Assembly: GCF_019969725.1 (NCBI RefSeq)
Contig: NZ_JAHXYW010000002.1
Span: 496,001 to 560,000, forward strand
Direction: 5' to 3'
DNA length: 64,000 bases
Origin: Neobacillus bataviensis
Lineage (GTDB): Bacteria > Bacillota > Bacilli > Bacillales_B > DSM-18226
Below the pieces are notes generated by a model that had not been told where the DNA came from, searched no databases, and saw only the letters and a list, made by a program, of their open reading frames with translations. Within the stretch, counting starts at the first letter, position 1; each line of letters starts with the position of its first letter. A program made the translations under genes and the position numbers. Below are positions 46,975-54,636 of the stretch, in pieces.

Positions 46975-47709
46975 TTATTCCAGCTTTGCGAGATATTCGT
47001 ACACCTCCCTTAAATTACCGAAACCTTTCTTCTGAGCTATCTCTAGATAATATCGCCAAACTTGTGCAGTCATAGCGGCATCTCCCAGCGCATGGTGCCG
47101 ATCCTTAATCTGAATTCCGCAAATGCCGCATACGTCTTCAAGCGGCATTGATTTCAAATAAGTATCCGATAGACGGATTAAAAATGAGGTATCAATGATG
47201 CGATGATTAAATTTGGTTCGTAAAAAGTCCCAGGTTATTTTTTTCATAAAGATCTGTTCATGGTTGGCGTGATGGGCAACTAGGATAGCTCCGTCAACGA
47301 ATTTGAAAAACTGCATTAATACTTCTGCAGCAGTCGGCGCATTTCGCAATTCTTCTTCACTCAGATTGGTTAAGGCGGCAATTTCATCAGATAGTGATTG
47401 CTCTGATTTTATCAGTGAATAAAACGTTTCTGCGGTCTCGATATGCGGCCCCTTCATTTTAATGGCGCCGATAGATAGAACGTAATCCCCTTTTTCAGGG
47501 TAAAATCCTGTTGTTTCTATATCGAACACAACTACTTTTAATTCGTTAAGCGGGGAGTCTAGAGTGTTTTTTTGTCTCATTTCTTTTTGCAGATTCCTGA
47601 TAAAGGCCATCTGTTGAGGAGTAGATTGTCCTTGTATTCCTGCATAAATATTCAAATTGAGCTTTCCAGAAATTTGCCGAAAAAATTGGAACATCTCATT
47701 CATTCCCAC
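46975..47709 (-). CDS. DnaQ-like 3'-5' exonuclease
   Basis: A 244-residue protein with a DEDD-type exonuclease domain from about residue 55. Exo I is VVFDIETTGFYPEKGDY with Asp-x-Glu; VAHHANHEQIFM resembles Exo II, though the usual Asp is replaced by His/Glu at this point; and HHALGDAAMTAQVW is Exo III with catalytic His and Asp. The family includes epsilon-type proofreaders and RNA-processing nucleases. GTG 47709 begins two bases after the DUF294 stop, with GGATG upstream (ATG 47703 is also possible). The coupled nucleotidyltransferase-like neighbour suggests joint action on nucleic acid or nucleotides. Confidence 0.82.
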   Translation of the reverse strand: MGMNEMFQFFRQISGKLNLNIYAGIQGQSTPQQMAFIRNLQKEMRQKNTLDSPLNELKVVVFDIETTGFYPEKGDYVLSIGAIKMKGPHIETAETFYSLIKSEQSLSDEIAALTNLSEEELRNAPTAAEVLMQFFKFVDGAILVAHHANHEQIFMKKITWDFLRTKFNHRIIDTSFLIRLSDTYLKSMPLEDVCGICGIQIKDRHHALGDAAMTAQVWRYYLEIAQKKGFGNLREVYEYLAKLE

Positions 47710-47711
47710 TT

Positions 47712-48683
47712 TTAATCATCCTTTTCTATTAATCTTCTTACTAATCGAAAGAAGGCGGCCCCGTTTCTAATAATGGTTTTTAACTCTTTATTTTGTTCTT
47801 TGCTGAGGATTTGGATGGGTAAAAAATGTCCAGATTTATAGTCAGTGTGATTTCCATATAAAAGCCGGTAGTTTAGTAACCTTAAAAACAGCGTTTTGTA
47901 TATGTCCTTTTCAATGGAAGAAAGACCTGCCTCCTTCAGCTGCTCGAGTCTCGAAAGGGTAGAGGTCCCGGTCACATTAGCTTTAATAGCTAAAAGTCGT
48001 ACAGCATTAACATATGGAAAGAGTCCTGCTTCTTTTAGATTGAGAGAACCGGCATATGGACCGTGTGTTTCGATTAATAGATTTCCTAGTATGTTTACGC
48101 CTTTCTTAAGGTATAGTGTATTTCCTAAAACCTTAGAGATAAGATGTTCTTTATGGATCGTTTGATAGACGATTGATTTTAGTTTTTCTATATTTTCATT
48201 CCCGCCATATAGGGATCTTCCATCGATAAAAATGAGTAAATACCGTATGGATTCGAAAGAGGAGTCGAGAAGCCAATTTGTTAACTGCTGCTGCCATTCG
48301 AACATGGATTTACACCACATTGGATTGTTGGACATAACACCGCCATCACAGTAATCGTAACCTGTCTGATATAATCCTGCTGTAATCTCCATTCCTAATT
48401 CCAAAAAATAGGCTTGTGCTTCTGGGCTTAGTTCCTGATAAATGATACCGTGGTCTTGGTCACTCCAAATAGACTGTTCCGATCTGCCAGCGCTGCCCAT
48501 GACAAAAAAAGAAAAGGAACAGGGAGGGGAACCATACTTTTCTTTTGTTCGGCAGACGGCTAATTCGATTACTTGTTTCATGATTTCATCATGGAGATTA
48601 TTTAGCCTAAAGTGGTCGCGAGAAACCTCCCCTATCCGGCTATCCCTGTAATTTCTAATCTCTATGTAGCTGGAGTTCCCCAT
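47712..48683 (-). CDS. DUF294 putative nucleotidyltransferase (GlnD-like)
   Basis: A 323-residue protein. Residues 25-160 hold a DUF294 nucleotidyltransferase domain with the GSAGRSEQ motif (about residue 63) and metal-binding DQDHG about ten residues later, the same fold as the uridylyltransferase GlnD. The C-terminal half (to FRLVRRLIE) matches the DUF294 C-terminal helical domain. There are no CBS domains, which many relatives have. I favour ATG 48683; GTG 48692 is the alternative. It sits 76 bases after the ammonium transporter and directly before an exonuclease gene, all on the minus strand, with no strong terminator between. Any role in nitrogen signalling is inference. Confidence 0.78.
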   Translation of the reverse strand: MGNSSYIEIRNYRDSRIGEVSRDHFRLNNLHDEIMKQVIELAVCRTKEKYGSPPCSFSFFVMGSAGRSEQSIWSDQDHGIIYQELSPEAQAYFLELGMEITAGLYQTGYDYCDGGVMSNNPMWCKSMFEWQQQLTNWLLDSSFESIRYLLIFIDGRSLYGGNENIEKLKSIVYQTIHKEHLISKVLGNTLYLKKGVNILGNLLIETHGPYAGSLNLKEAGLFPYVNAVRLLAIKANVTGTSTLSRLEQLKEAGLSSIEKDIYKTLFLRLLNYRLLYGNHTDYKSGHFLPIQILSKEQNKELKTIIRNGAAFFRLVRRLIEKDD

Positions 48684-48759
48684 CCGTTTCACCGCTTTTC
48701 TTTAATAGTTAACCCCCACCCCAAAAACGGAGGGGCAGGAATCATGATACATGAAAATT

Positions 48760-50019
48760 TTATGCATTTAGTTTTTGTTCTGCCTTCATTAATTCAGGGT
48801 AGCCGTAACTGCCGTGTTCGCTCATATCCAGCCCAATGATTTCTTCTTCTTCGGAAACGCGAAGTCCGTTCATAATTGCTTTCATAATGGATAGAAGAAT
48901 GAATGATACGATAAAGGCAAAAGCGCCGCAGGCAAGAACTCCGATTGCTTGAACACCTAACTGATGCAGGCCGCCGCCGTAAAATAATCCTGGCTGACCA
49001 ACGGTTGCTAATTCTTTTGTTGCAAAGAAGCCAGTTGATAACGTTCCCCAAACTCCAGCTGTTCCGTGAACAGATAGTGCAGCAATTGGATCATCTATTT
49101 TTCTTTTTTCAAAAAAGCGGATGCTGTAAAAAACAAGAATTCCTGAGATAAAACCAATCAGGACAGCTGCCCAGGTATCAACAAAAGCACAAGAAGCAGT
49201 AATAGCAACTAACCCTGCCAACGCGCCGTTTAACATCATTGGAACATCAGCTTTTCCTAAAACCATCCACGAAATTATCATTGCTGCGACAGTACCTGCG
49301 GCGGCTGCCAAATTTGTATTGAGGGCAACGAAGCCGAAGAAGCCTTTGTCAACGGATAAAGTACTGCCGGCGTTAAATCCAAACCAACCAACCCAGAGAA
49401 GTAATACACTTAATGCTGTAAACACTTGGTTATGGCCAGCTAAATTGTTCGCAGATCCATCTTTATTATATTTACCAATCCTTGGTTTTAAGATAATGGT
49501 TGCGGCCAGGGCTGCCATCGCTCCAGTTAAATGGACTACGGTGGACCCGGCAAAGTCTTGTTTCCCATGCTCTGCCAACCAGCCGCCGCCCCAAATCCAA
49601 TGGGCGATTGGAGGATAAACGATTACAGAGAAAAGAACAGCAAATACTAGGTAAGCACCTAATTTAGCGCGTTCGGCAAATCCGCCAAATGCGATCGTTA
49701 GTGATATGCCCGCGAAGGCTAATTGAAATAAAAAGAAAACAGCACCGGAGAGTGATAAACTATCGATATCATAGCCTGAGTAAAAGAAATCGGAAAAGCC
49801 GATCAGGGAATTGCCGCTTCCAAAAATTAACCCAAAGCCCACAGCCCAAAATATAATAGAGCCAATTCCAAATGTAAGGATCGTTTTGCCGGCAATGTGC
49901 CCGGCATTTTTCATGCGGGTCGAACCGGTTTCTAATAAGATGAACCCTCCAATCATTAAAATGACAAGGACAGCTCCCAACATGACCCACATACTGTTCA
50001 TCAAGAATATTGTATCCAT
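48760..50019 (-). CDS. nrgA: Ammonium transporter (Amt family)
   Basis: A 419-residue Amt/MEP/Rh channel with eleven membrane segments. Family stretches include LLETGSTRMKNAGHIAGKT, GAVFFLFQLAFAGISLTIAFG, WIWGGGWLAEHGKQDFAGSTVVHLTGA and AALSVHGTAGVWGTLSTGFFA, with the two pore histidines in the VHLTG and SVHGT segments. It takes up ammonium when nitrogen is short. No PII gene (glnK) follows, unlike in B. subtilis. The ATG has AAGGAGGAG, and a TnrA/GlnR-type dyad lies just upstream of that. tnrA is the next gene upstream on the same strand. Confidence 0.95.
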   Translation of the reverse strand: MDTIFLMNSMWVMLGAVLVILMIGGFILLETGSTRMKNAGHIAGKTILTFGIGSIIFWAVGFGLIFGSGNSLIGFSDFFYSGYDIDSLSLSGAVFFLFQLAFAGISLTIAFGGFAERAKLGAYLVFAVLFSVIVYPPIAHWIWGGGWLAEHGKQDFAGSTVVHLTGAMAALAATIILKPRIGKYNKDGSANNLAGHNQVFTALSVLLLWVGWFGFNAGSTLSVDKGFFGFVALNTNLAAAAGTVAAMIISWMVLGKADVPMMLNGALAGLVAITASCAFVDTWAAVLIGFISGILVFYSIRFFEKRKIDDPIAALSVHGTAGVWGTLSTGFFATKELATVGQPGLFYGGGLHQLGVQAIGVLACGAFAFIVSFILLSIMKAIMNGLRVSEEEEIIGLDMSEHGSYGYPELMKAEQKLNA

Positions 50020-50040
50020 TAATGCTCCTCCTTTTAACTA

Positions 50041-50057
50041 TGTTAATTTTCTTAACA
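50041..50057. promoter_or_regulatory. TnrA/GlnR-type site before the ammonium transporter
   Basis: TGTTAATTTTCTTAACA matches the half-sites TGTNA-N7-TNACA, though three central positions deviate from the longer consensus. It ends about 22 bases before the start codon, so it may act as a repression site rather than as the usual -50 activation site. Confidence 0.6.
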
Positions 50058-50140
50058 TTCGGTGTAGTTGTATTTTTACATGGATGTGGATGATGTTTCT
50101 ATAAGTTTGTTAGAATACCTCACATGGTTTTTGCTTTTAC

Positions 50141-50180
50141 CAAAAAAAGAACCAACTTCTGTTAGGAAGTAGGTCCTTTT
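50141..50180 (-). terminator. Terminator after tnrA
   Basis: AAAAGAACCAACTTC pairs with GAAGTAGGTCCTTTT around TGTTAG, and the tnrA stop lies in its right arm. On the minus strand a run of T follows. Confidence 0.8.
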
Positions 50181-50497
50181 CGTAATCCAAACTGGGCGTT
50201 TAGTTGCCCTTGGATCATCTTTCTTCTGACATCTTCTTGGTTTTGTTTCTTTTGGGCGCGCAGCATTTCCTTTCGGATTTCATGTGTCTGGACGCCGTCT
50301 TCAATTTTGTTGGCGATTTCCACCAACAGCTCTACGTCGGCAAAGGAGTATTTTCGGCTGCCGCCTGGTGTTCTTTCAGGGAAAATCAATTTTCTTTCCT
50401 CGTAATAGCGAATTTGACGTTCGGAAAGACCGGTCAGGTCCCTGACGACCCCTATGGTAATAACCTTTTTATCTTTATAGGACATGTCATTTCCCAT
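50162..50497 (-). CDS. tnrA: Nitrogen regulator TnrA (MerR family)
   Basis: A 111-residue MerR-type regulator. SYKDKKVITIGVVRDLTGLS followed by ERQIRYYEERKLIFPERTPG is nearly identical to the TnrA DNA-binding domain. The C-terminus MIQGQLNAQFG is the segment through which TnrA is bound by feedback-inhibited glutamine synthetase, which separates it from GlnR. I chose ATG 50497; GTG 50512 is five codons upstream. A perfect TnrA box lies 60 bases before the start and the ammonium transporter is the next gene, so positive autoregulation and activation of nitrogen scavenging are expected. Confidence 0.94.
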   Translation of the reverse strand: MGNDMSYKDKKVITIGVVRDLTGLSERQIRYYEERKLIFPERTPGGSRKYSFADVELLVEIANKIEDGVQTHEIRKEMLRAQKKQNQEDVRRKMIQGQLNAQFGLRKGPTS

Positions 50498-50556
50498 GAC
50501 TTCTATCACCACACAATATTAGCATTCTATAAAACTGTTACGTACAAGATATTTTA

Positions 50557-50573
50557 TGTTATATTTTCTCACA
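50557..50573. promoter_or_regulatory. Consensus TnrA box upstream of tnrA
   Basis: TGTTATATTTTCTCACA fits TGTNANAWWWTMTNACA at every position, on both strands. A TATAGA -10 on the minus strand at 50531-50526 would place the box centre about 46-50 bases before transcription start, as for TnrA-activated promoters. Confidence 0.8.
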
Positions 50574-50638
50574 TGAGATGGGGATTTGGAACAAAAATGA
50601 TTAAATTTTGAAAAAATATATCATGAGGGAGTTGATTT

Positions 50639-50803
50639 TTATTTGTTGTCAGGGGAAAAAGCTTTTTTGTAAATACCCTTCAGTTCACTTATTGTAAGAG
50701 AGGTAAGTTTAGGGTCAGTGGATTGAAGGGTACCTGATTCTAACAGTCTTTTAATATAAAAAGTCCGCAGCTTCTCTATTCCATCCCTGAAATGTTTTCC
50801 CAA
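50639..50803 (-). CDS. fbpA: Fur-regulated basic protein FbpA
   Basis: A 54-residue basic protein matching the FbpA family (pattern IEKLRTFYIKRLLESGTLQSTDPKLTSLTISELKGIYK, given here only as description: residues 9-46). FbpA proteins are thought to help the small RNA FsrA in the iron-sparing response of Bacillus. I chose TTG 50803, six bases after AAAGGAGAGG; the longer frame to 50827 runs into the previous gene. The 45-residue gene upstream ends 17 bases before it, and its tandem stop codons precede the ribosome site. Confidence 0.8.
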   Translation of the reverse strand: MGKHFRDGIEKLRTFYIKRLLESGTLQSTDPKLTSLTISELKGIYKKAFSPDNK

Positions 50804-50820
50804 CCTTTTCCTCTCCTTTA

Positions 50821-50958
50821 TTAGCAATTTTGGAGTGTTCTTAAAAGTTCATTTGCTCTAGAGCCAAGTGTTTTCATTAATTCTTCATACAGCTCATCTC
50901 TTAATTGATCTAATTTAAGTATTTTTTCAGCTAATTGAATGTCATTCTTTTGATACAT
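50821..50958 (-). CDS. Small 45-residue protein upstream of fbpA
   Basis: This short gene begins ATG at 50958, five to six bases after AGGGAGA, and ends in tandem TAA codons. The product starts MYQKNDIQLAEKILKLDQLR and continues as one predicted amphipathic helix ending in LLRTLQNC. Helical small proteins of this size accompany fbpA-like genes or resemble Spo0E-like peptides, but the Spo0E core motif is not evident. Close coupling to fbpA suggests a two-gene iron-response unit. Function unknown. Confidence 0.65.
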   Translation of the reverse strand: MYQKNDIQLAEKILKLDQLRDELYEELMKTLGSRANELLRTLQNC

Positions 50959-51066
50959 AATAATCTCCCTTTCAATAGTTTATAATGAAAAGTTAGCTGA
51001 ATTTTTGCAGTTTGTCAGCGAATCTGTTAGATAAATTAACAACCTTTTTCCACTATAGGTTGGTTT

Positions 51067-51081
51067 TGAAAGTGATTCTCA
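51067..51081. promoter_or_regulatory. Fur-box-like sequence upstream of the fbpA unit
   Basis: TGAAAGTGATTCTCA matches 11 of 14 fixed positions of the 7-1-7 Fur box (TGATAAT-N-ATTATCA). It lies about 110 bases before the small gene. The distance and the mismatches make this a weak call. Confidence 0.3.
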
Positions 51082-51082
51082 C

Positions 51083-51116
51083 AAAAAAGAACCAGGCAAT
51101 TGCCCAGTTCTGTATT
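51083..51116 (-). terminator. Terminator after the Q/R-rich coiled-coil gene
   Basis: AGAACCAGG and CCCAGTTCT form a stem around CAATTG, flanked by an A run and a T run, just past the minus-strand gene ending at 51119. Confidence 0.75.
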
Positions 51117-51118
51117 TT

Positions 51119-51433
51119 TTAGAATTCTCCATCAAAAGGTGTAAATGGAATGTTAAATCTTCTTTCCAAGACACGAAGCCGTTGATTAACGCGCTGCAGC
51201 CGGCGTTGAAGCTGGTTGATTTCTCTCTCTTGGCGCTCATTTTGCCTTTCAAGTTGATTGAGGCGGCGCTCTATTTGCTGAGGTTGTCTATCAGGTTCAT
51301 AATGTTCATAATGTTCATAATCATAATACTCTGGTTGTGAGTAAGGCAACGCTTGTGTATACGGGTTAAATTGTCCGTAAGAGTTATAGTCAATTGGGGT
51401 TTGAGGGGCTTGGTAATAACCGTATTGATTCAT
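51119..51433 (-). CDS. Small Tyr/Pro-rich protein with Gln/Arg coiled coil
   Basis: A 104-residue protein I do not recognise. Residues 1-50 are rich in Tyr, Pro, Gln and Asn (MNQYGYYQAPQTPIDYNSYG, then YYDYEHYEHYE), like small spore-coat proteins. Residues 52-92 form a strong coiled coil (RRLNQLERQNERQEREINQL and so on). The gene has a GGAGAG-type ribosome site and its own terminator. A coat or surface role is a guess from composition. Confidence 0.72.
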   Translation of the reverse strand: MNQYGYYQAPQTPIDYNSYGQFNPYTQALPYSQPEYYDYEHYEHYEPDRQPQQIERRLNQLERQNERQEREINQLQRRLQRVNQRLRVLERRFNIPFTPFDGEF

Positions 51434-51587
51434 CAGGCAACTCTCCTTTTGTAATAGATACCCTATAAGTTATGTAGTTATTCGCGGAGAGAGACGGCGA
51501 ATGCCTATATCGCCCTTAAAACAATTTCTCCCAGACTGAACTAACAGAAAAGGAAAAAAGTGATAATATTTTTTCTAGGATATTATG

Positions 51588-51616
51588 TTGATTATTTTAC
51601 TTTAGCCTATTAATAT
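51588..51616 (+). promoter_or_regulatory. Promoter of the arginine-type ABC operon
   Basis: TTGATT at 51588-51593 and TAATAT at 51611-51616 are 17 bases apart. Transcription would start near 51623, directly before the ARG-box-like dyad. The rest of the intergenic stretch from 51434 shows only a weak ATTCGC/GCGAAT dyad at about 51480-51506. Confidence 0.6.
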
Positions 51617-51633
51617 AGTAATAAATTAAAAAG

Positions 51634-51675
51634 TTGAATAAAAATCCATAAAAAATAATATTTATTTTTATTCAA
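51634..51675. promoter_or_regulatory. Pair of ARG-box-like operators (AhrC/ArgR)
   Basis: TTGAATAAAAATCCAT at 51634-51649 is close to the Bacillus ARG box (TGAATWWWWATTCA, one mismatch). ATTTTTATTCAA at 51664-51675 is a second, inverted copy, so the two form a 12-base perfect inverted repeat. They lie just after the predicted transcription start, where an arginine-responsive AhrC hexamer could repress. Confidence 0.65.
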
Positions 51676-51733
51676 AATATTATTAATGTTTGGTAAAATT
51701 ATTTTTATAAAAAAATATTTAGGAGGTCAAGAA

Positions 51734-52543
51734 ATGAAAAAAATGAAAGTTATTTCTACTGTATTAATAGCAGCATTTGTTTTTATTCTTTCTGCGTGCG
51801 GGACGAGCAAAACGACTGGAGGCAGCGGTTCCGATGATAAAACGCTAAAGGTCGTAACAGATGCAGCTTATGCGCCATTTGAATACTTAGATAAAGGGAA
51901 AGTAGTCGGGTTTGATGTTGATTTTATGAATGCAGTTGCCAAGGAAGCTGGAATAAAAATTAAGATTGAGAATGTAGGCTGGGATCCTTTATTTGTGGAA
52001 TTAGACAAGAAAACAGCTGATATCGGTATGTCTGCCATCACCATTAACGATGAAAGAAAGCAATCATATGATTTTACAAGACCTTATTTCCTATCAACCA
52101 ACAAGATTCTTGTTCCAAAAGACAGCGATATTAAGAGCGGGGCAGATTTGAAAAACAATAAAACAATTGCTGTTCAAAATGCAACGACAGGTCAGGAAGC
52201 GGTTGAAGGCCTTCTTGGTAAAAATAATGAGAAAATCAAAAAATTTGAAAATAACAATCTTGCGATTCAAGAATTAAAAAGCGGCGGAGCGGATGCAGTT
52301 GTTGCCGATAACACTGTTATTGAACAATACGTTTTAAACAATCCAAAAGATAACTTTGTTGTCATTGAAGATTCTACTGCTTTTGCACAGGAGTTTTACG
52401 GACTAATGCTGCCAAAAGGAAGCAAGCTGAAAGCAGATTTGGATAAAGCGATTAATACCCTTATGGAAAATGGGGAGTATGCAAAAATTTACAAGAAGTG
52501 GTTTAAAGTGGATCCAGATGTAAGTAAATTACCAAAAGAATAA
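51734..52543 (+). CDS. artP: Basic amino-acid (arginine) ABC transporter binding lipoprotein
   Basis: A 269-residue solute-binding protein of family 3. The lipoprotein signal MKKMKVISTVLIAAFVFILS ends in the lipobox LSAC. TLKVVTDAAYAPFEYLDKGK, VGFDVDFMNAVAKE, ADIGMSAITINDERKQSYDF and GLMLPKGSKLKADLDKAIN are typical of amino-acid-binding members such as ArtP/YqiX. ATG 51734 follows TTAGGAGGT. ARG-box-like sites upstream favour arginine or another basic amino acid; glutamine- or cystine-type substrates are alternatives. A hairpin separates it from the permease gene. Confidence 0.88.
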   Translation: MKKMKVISTVLIAAFVFILSACGTSKTTGGSGSDDKTLKVVTDAAYAPFEYLDKGKVVGFDVDFMNAVAKEAGIKIKIENVGWDPLFVELDKKTADIGMSAITINDERKQSYDFTRPYFLSTNKILVPKDSDIKSGADLKNNKTIAVQNATTGQEAVEGLLGKNNEKIKKFENNNLAIQELKSGGADAVVADNTVIEQYVLNNPKDNFVVIEDSTAFAQEFYGLMLPKGSKLKADLDKAINTLMENGEYAKIYKKWFKVDPDVSKLPKE

Positions 52544-52560
52544 GAACCGTTAAGAACAGG

Positions 52561-52600
52561 AAATTGCGTAACTCAATTAATAGCAGTTACGCAATTTTTG
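52561..52600 (+). terminator. Intercistronic stem-loop between artP and artQ
   Basis: AAATTGCGTAACT and AGTTACGCAATTT pair perfectly around an 11-base loop, followed by TTGG. It probably terminates most transcripts after the binding protein and protects its mRNA, so less permease is made. Confidence 0.75.
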
Positions 52601-52649
52601 GTTATATTGCGGAAACAGGCTTCATGATGAATAGGCAGGGGGATGTTAG

Positions 52650-53306
52650 ATGGATATTAGATGGGACATTTTAGCTGAATATGCTCCATTTTTTCTTAAA
52701 GGAACGTTATTAACGATAGGACTTTCAATTGCAAGTATTTTAATAGGAACTATACTAGGCTTGTTTATTGGATTAGGGAAAATGATGCGAAATAAGCTTC
52801 TCGCATTACCGTTTAGTGTGTACGTTACCTTTTTTAGGGGGACGCCATTACTAGTACAAATTTTATTAATACACTTTGCAGTTGTTCCCCTTTTTCTAGG
52901 GGAAACAAACGCGATTGCGGCGGCTATTGTAACCCTTTCTTTAAATGCAGCAGCCTATATCGCTGAAATTTTCCGCGCCGGTATCCAATCGATTGATCGG
53001 GGGCAAATGGAAGCAGCCCGCTCACTCGGGATGAATCATGTACAAGCTATGCGCCATGTGATCCTGCCGCAGGCAGTTAAACGAATGATTCCTCCACTGG
53101 GAAATGAATTTGTCGTGTTAATTAAAGAATCATCGCTGGCATCAATCGTTGCCGCCCCAGAGCTAATGTATTGGGGGAAAGCGATGCAAGGGCAATATTT
53201 TCGTGTCTGGGAGCCGTATGTAACGGCGGCGATTATTTATCTAGTATTAACTCTTTCTTTAAGCTTTCTGTTAACGCGTCTGGAAAGGAGGCTGGCAACC
53301 GAATGA
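52650..53306 (+). CDS. artQ: Amino-acid ABC transporter permease
   Basis: A 218-residue HisMQ-type permease with about five membrane helices. [20 protein letters not shown] starts the domain, [15 protein letters not shown] follows, and [20 protein letters not shown] near residue 130 is the EAA loop that contacts the ATPase. ATG has AGGGGGATG upstream. The ATP-binding gene overlaps its stop codon (ATGA), so the two are coupled. Confidence 0.93.
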   Translation: MDIRWDILAEYAPFFLKGTLLTIGLSIASILIGTILGLFIGLGKMMRNKLLALPFSVYVTFFRGTPLLVQILLIHFAVVPLFLGETNAIAAAIVTLSLNAAAYIAEIFRAGIQSIDRGQMEAARSLGMNHVQAMRHVILPQAVKRMIPPLGNEFVVLIKESSLASIVAAPELMYWGKAMQGQYFRVWEPYVTAAIIYLVLTLSLSFLLTRLERRLATE

Positions 53307-54025
53307 TAAAAGTAGAAAAATTAAAAAAGTCATTTGGAAGCAATGAAGTTCTCAAAGATATTAATGTTACCGTCAAGCCGCAAGAGGTAGTGGTGGTGAT
53401 TGGACCTTCAGGTTCTGGAAAATCAACATTTCTGCGCTGCTTAAATATGCTTGAGACGATTACGGGCGGCCATGTCTATATTGAAGGAATCGATTTGACC
53501 GATAAAAAGACGGATATCAACAAAGTGCGGACAGAAGTGGGCATGGTATTCCAGCAATTTAACCTGTTCCCTCATAAAACGGTAATTGAAAATATTATGC
53601 TGGCTCCAATGAAGGTAAGAAATGTGCCGGCAGAAAAAGCGAAGGCAAAAGGTTTGGAGCTTTTAAGAAAAGTTGGCTTAGAAGAAAAAGCAGAGGCCTA
53701 TCCGGATTCTTTATCAGGTGGACAAAAGCAGCGTGTGGCGATTGCCAGGGCGCTTGCGATGGAACCAAAGATTATGCTTTTTGATGAACCAACCTCCGCG
53801 CTTGACCCGGAAATGGTCGGTGAGGTATTAGAGGTTATGAAGCAATTGGCCAAAGAAGGTATGACGATGGTCGTTGTCACACATGAAATGGGCTTTGCAA
53901 AAGAAGTGGGAGACCGCGTCATTTTTATGGACGGTGGAGTTGTCGTTGAAGAAAACGTTCCAAAGGAATTATTCGAAAATCCGAAAGAAGACCGGACCAA
54001 GTCATTTTTGAGTAAAGTATTATAA
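53303..54025 (+). CDS. artR: Amino-acid ABC transporter ATP-binding protein
   Basis: A 240-residue ATPase of the polar amino-acid importer group. Walker A is [10 protein letters not shown] (about residue 36), the Q-loop [13 protein letters not shown], the signature [16 protein letters not shown] (about 138), Walker [15 protein letters not shown] (about 160), and the switch His in [16 protein letters not shown] 53303 overlaps the permease stop and follows AAAGGAGG; the longer open frame from 53171 overlaps the permease gene and is not real. The operon ends in a terminator directly after it. Confidence 0.95.
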   Translation: MIKVEKLKKSFGSNEVLKDINVTVKPQEVVVVIGPSGSGKSTFLRCLNMLETITGGHVYIEGIDLTDKKTDINKVRTEVGMVFQQFNLFPHKTVIENIMLAPMKVRNVPAEKAKAKGLELLRKVGLEEKAEAYPDSLSGGQKQRVAIARALAMEPKIMLFDEPTSALDPEMVGEVLEVMKQLAKEGMTMVVVTHEMGFAKEVGDRVIFMDGGVVVEENVPKELFENPKEDRTKSFLSKVL

Positions 54026-54027
54026 GA

Positions 54028-54061
54028 AAAAGTGAGGCTGAAGCAGCCTCACTTTTTCTTA
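54028..54061 (+). terminator. Terminator of the arginine-type ABC operon
   Basis: AAAAAGTGAGGCTG and CAGCCTCACTTTTT pair around AAG with a T run; it also faces the convergent gene at 54073. Confidence 0.9.
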
Positions 54062-54072
54062 TGGGCTTGACA

Positions 54073-54576
54073 TTAAAAGTCAAAAACGTCAACGATTTGG
54101 TCCGCTTTTATTCGGTTTTGGCATAAACGAAAAAGTTGATCATAAAACCCGTCTACTTCTTCCACTGATGCGGGGAGTTTGATTTGTACGGTAGTGGAGC
54201 CAAACATTTGCTTAAAATAAGCTTTCCGCTGATCGTTTTTTCCGTCACGTTTAAACGGTTTGTACATCCAAATAATGTGCGGGGAACCGTCTATATCCTG
54301 AACTTGGCGAAGTTCGGCTACTGTCGTTGATTTATCATGGGCATAAATCACCAAATAATAAATATCATTGCGATGCCAATCAATAAAGACAAAATAATAA
54401 CTAGTGTCGGTTTCTGGACGAGTCACCTCATAGGCAGCTAACGTTTTCTTTCCGTTTGTCCACTGGTGGAACTTTGGAAGGGTGCCGCTGACCGTATCAA
54501 GTTTTCTAATTTCGTAGATGGATGAATTTGATTGTTCAATATAATTTGATAATAAAATTGCTTGGTCCTTATCCAA
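54073..54576 (-). CDS. Hypothetical protein
   Basis: A 167-residue soluble protein without signal peptide or membrane segment; I do not recognise the family. It looks alpha/beta, with YEVTRPETDTSYYFVFIDWH, NDIYYLVIYAHDKSTTVAEL and SPHIIWMYKPFKRDGKN as its most distinctive parts, and an aspartate-rich C-terminus. ATG follows AAGGAGAA. It converges on the ABC operon terminator and stands alone, 60 bases downstream of the AraC-type gene's 3-prime end. Confidence 0.7.
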   Translation of the reverse strand: MDKDQAILLSNYIEQSNSSIYEIRKLDTVSGTLPKFHQWTNGKKTLAAYEVTRPETDTSYYFVFIDWHRNDIYYLVIYAHDKSTTVAELRQVQDIDGSPHIIWMYKPFKRDGKNDQRKAYFKQMFGSTTVQIKLPASVEEVDGFYDQLFRLCQNRIKADQIVDVFDF

Positions 54577-54636
54577 AGTTTTTTCTCCTTTAGTCTTTGG
54601 CCTAATTATACTTGGAAGGTTGATAAGAAAGGAAGT

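Noticed and set aside
53171..53302. N-terminal extension of the ATP-binding protein
   Set aside because: It overlaps the permease gene out of frame; ATG 53303 has AAAGGAGG and the family start.
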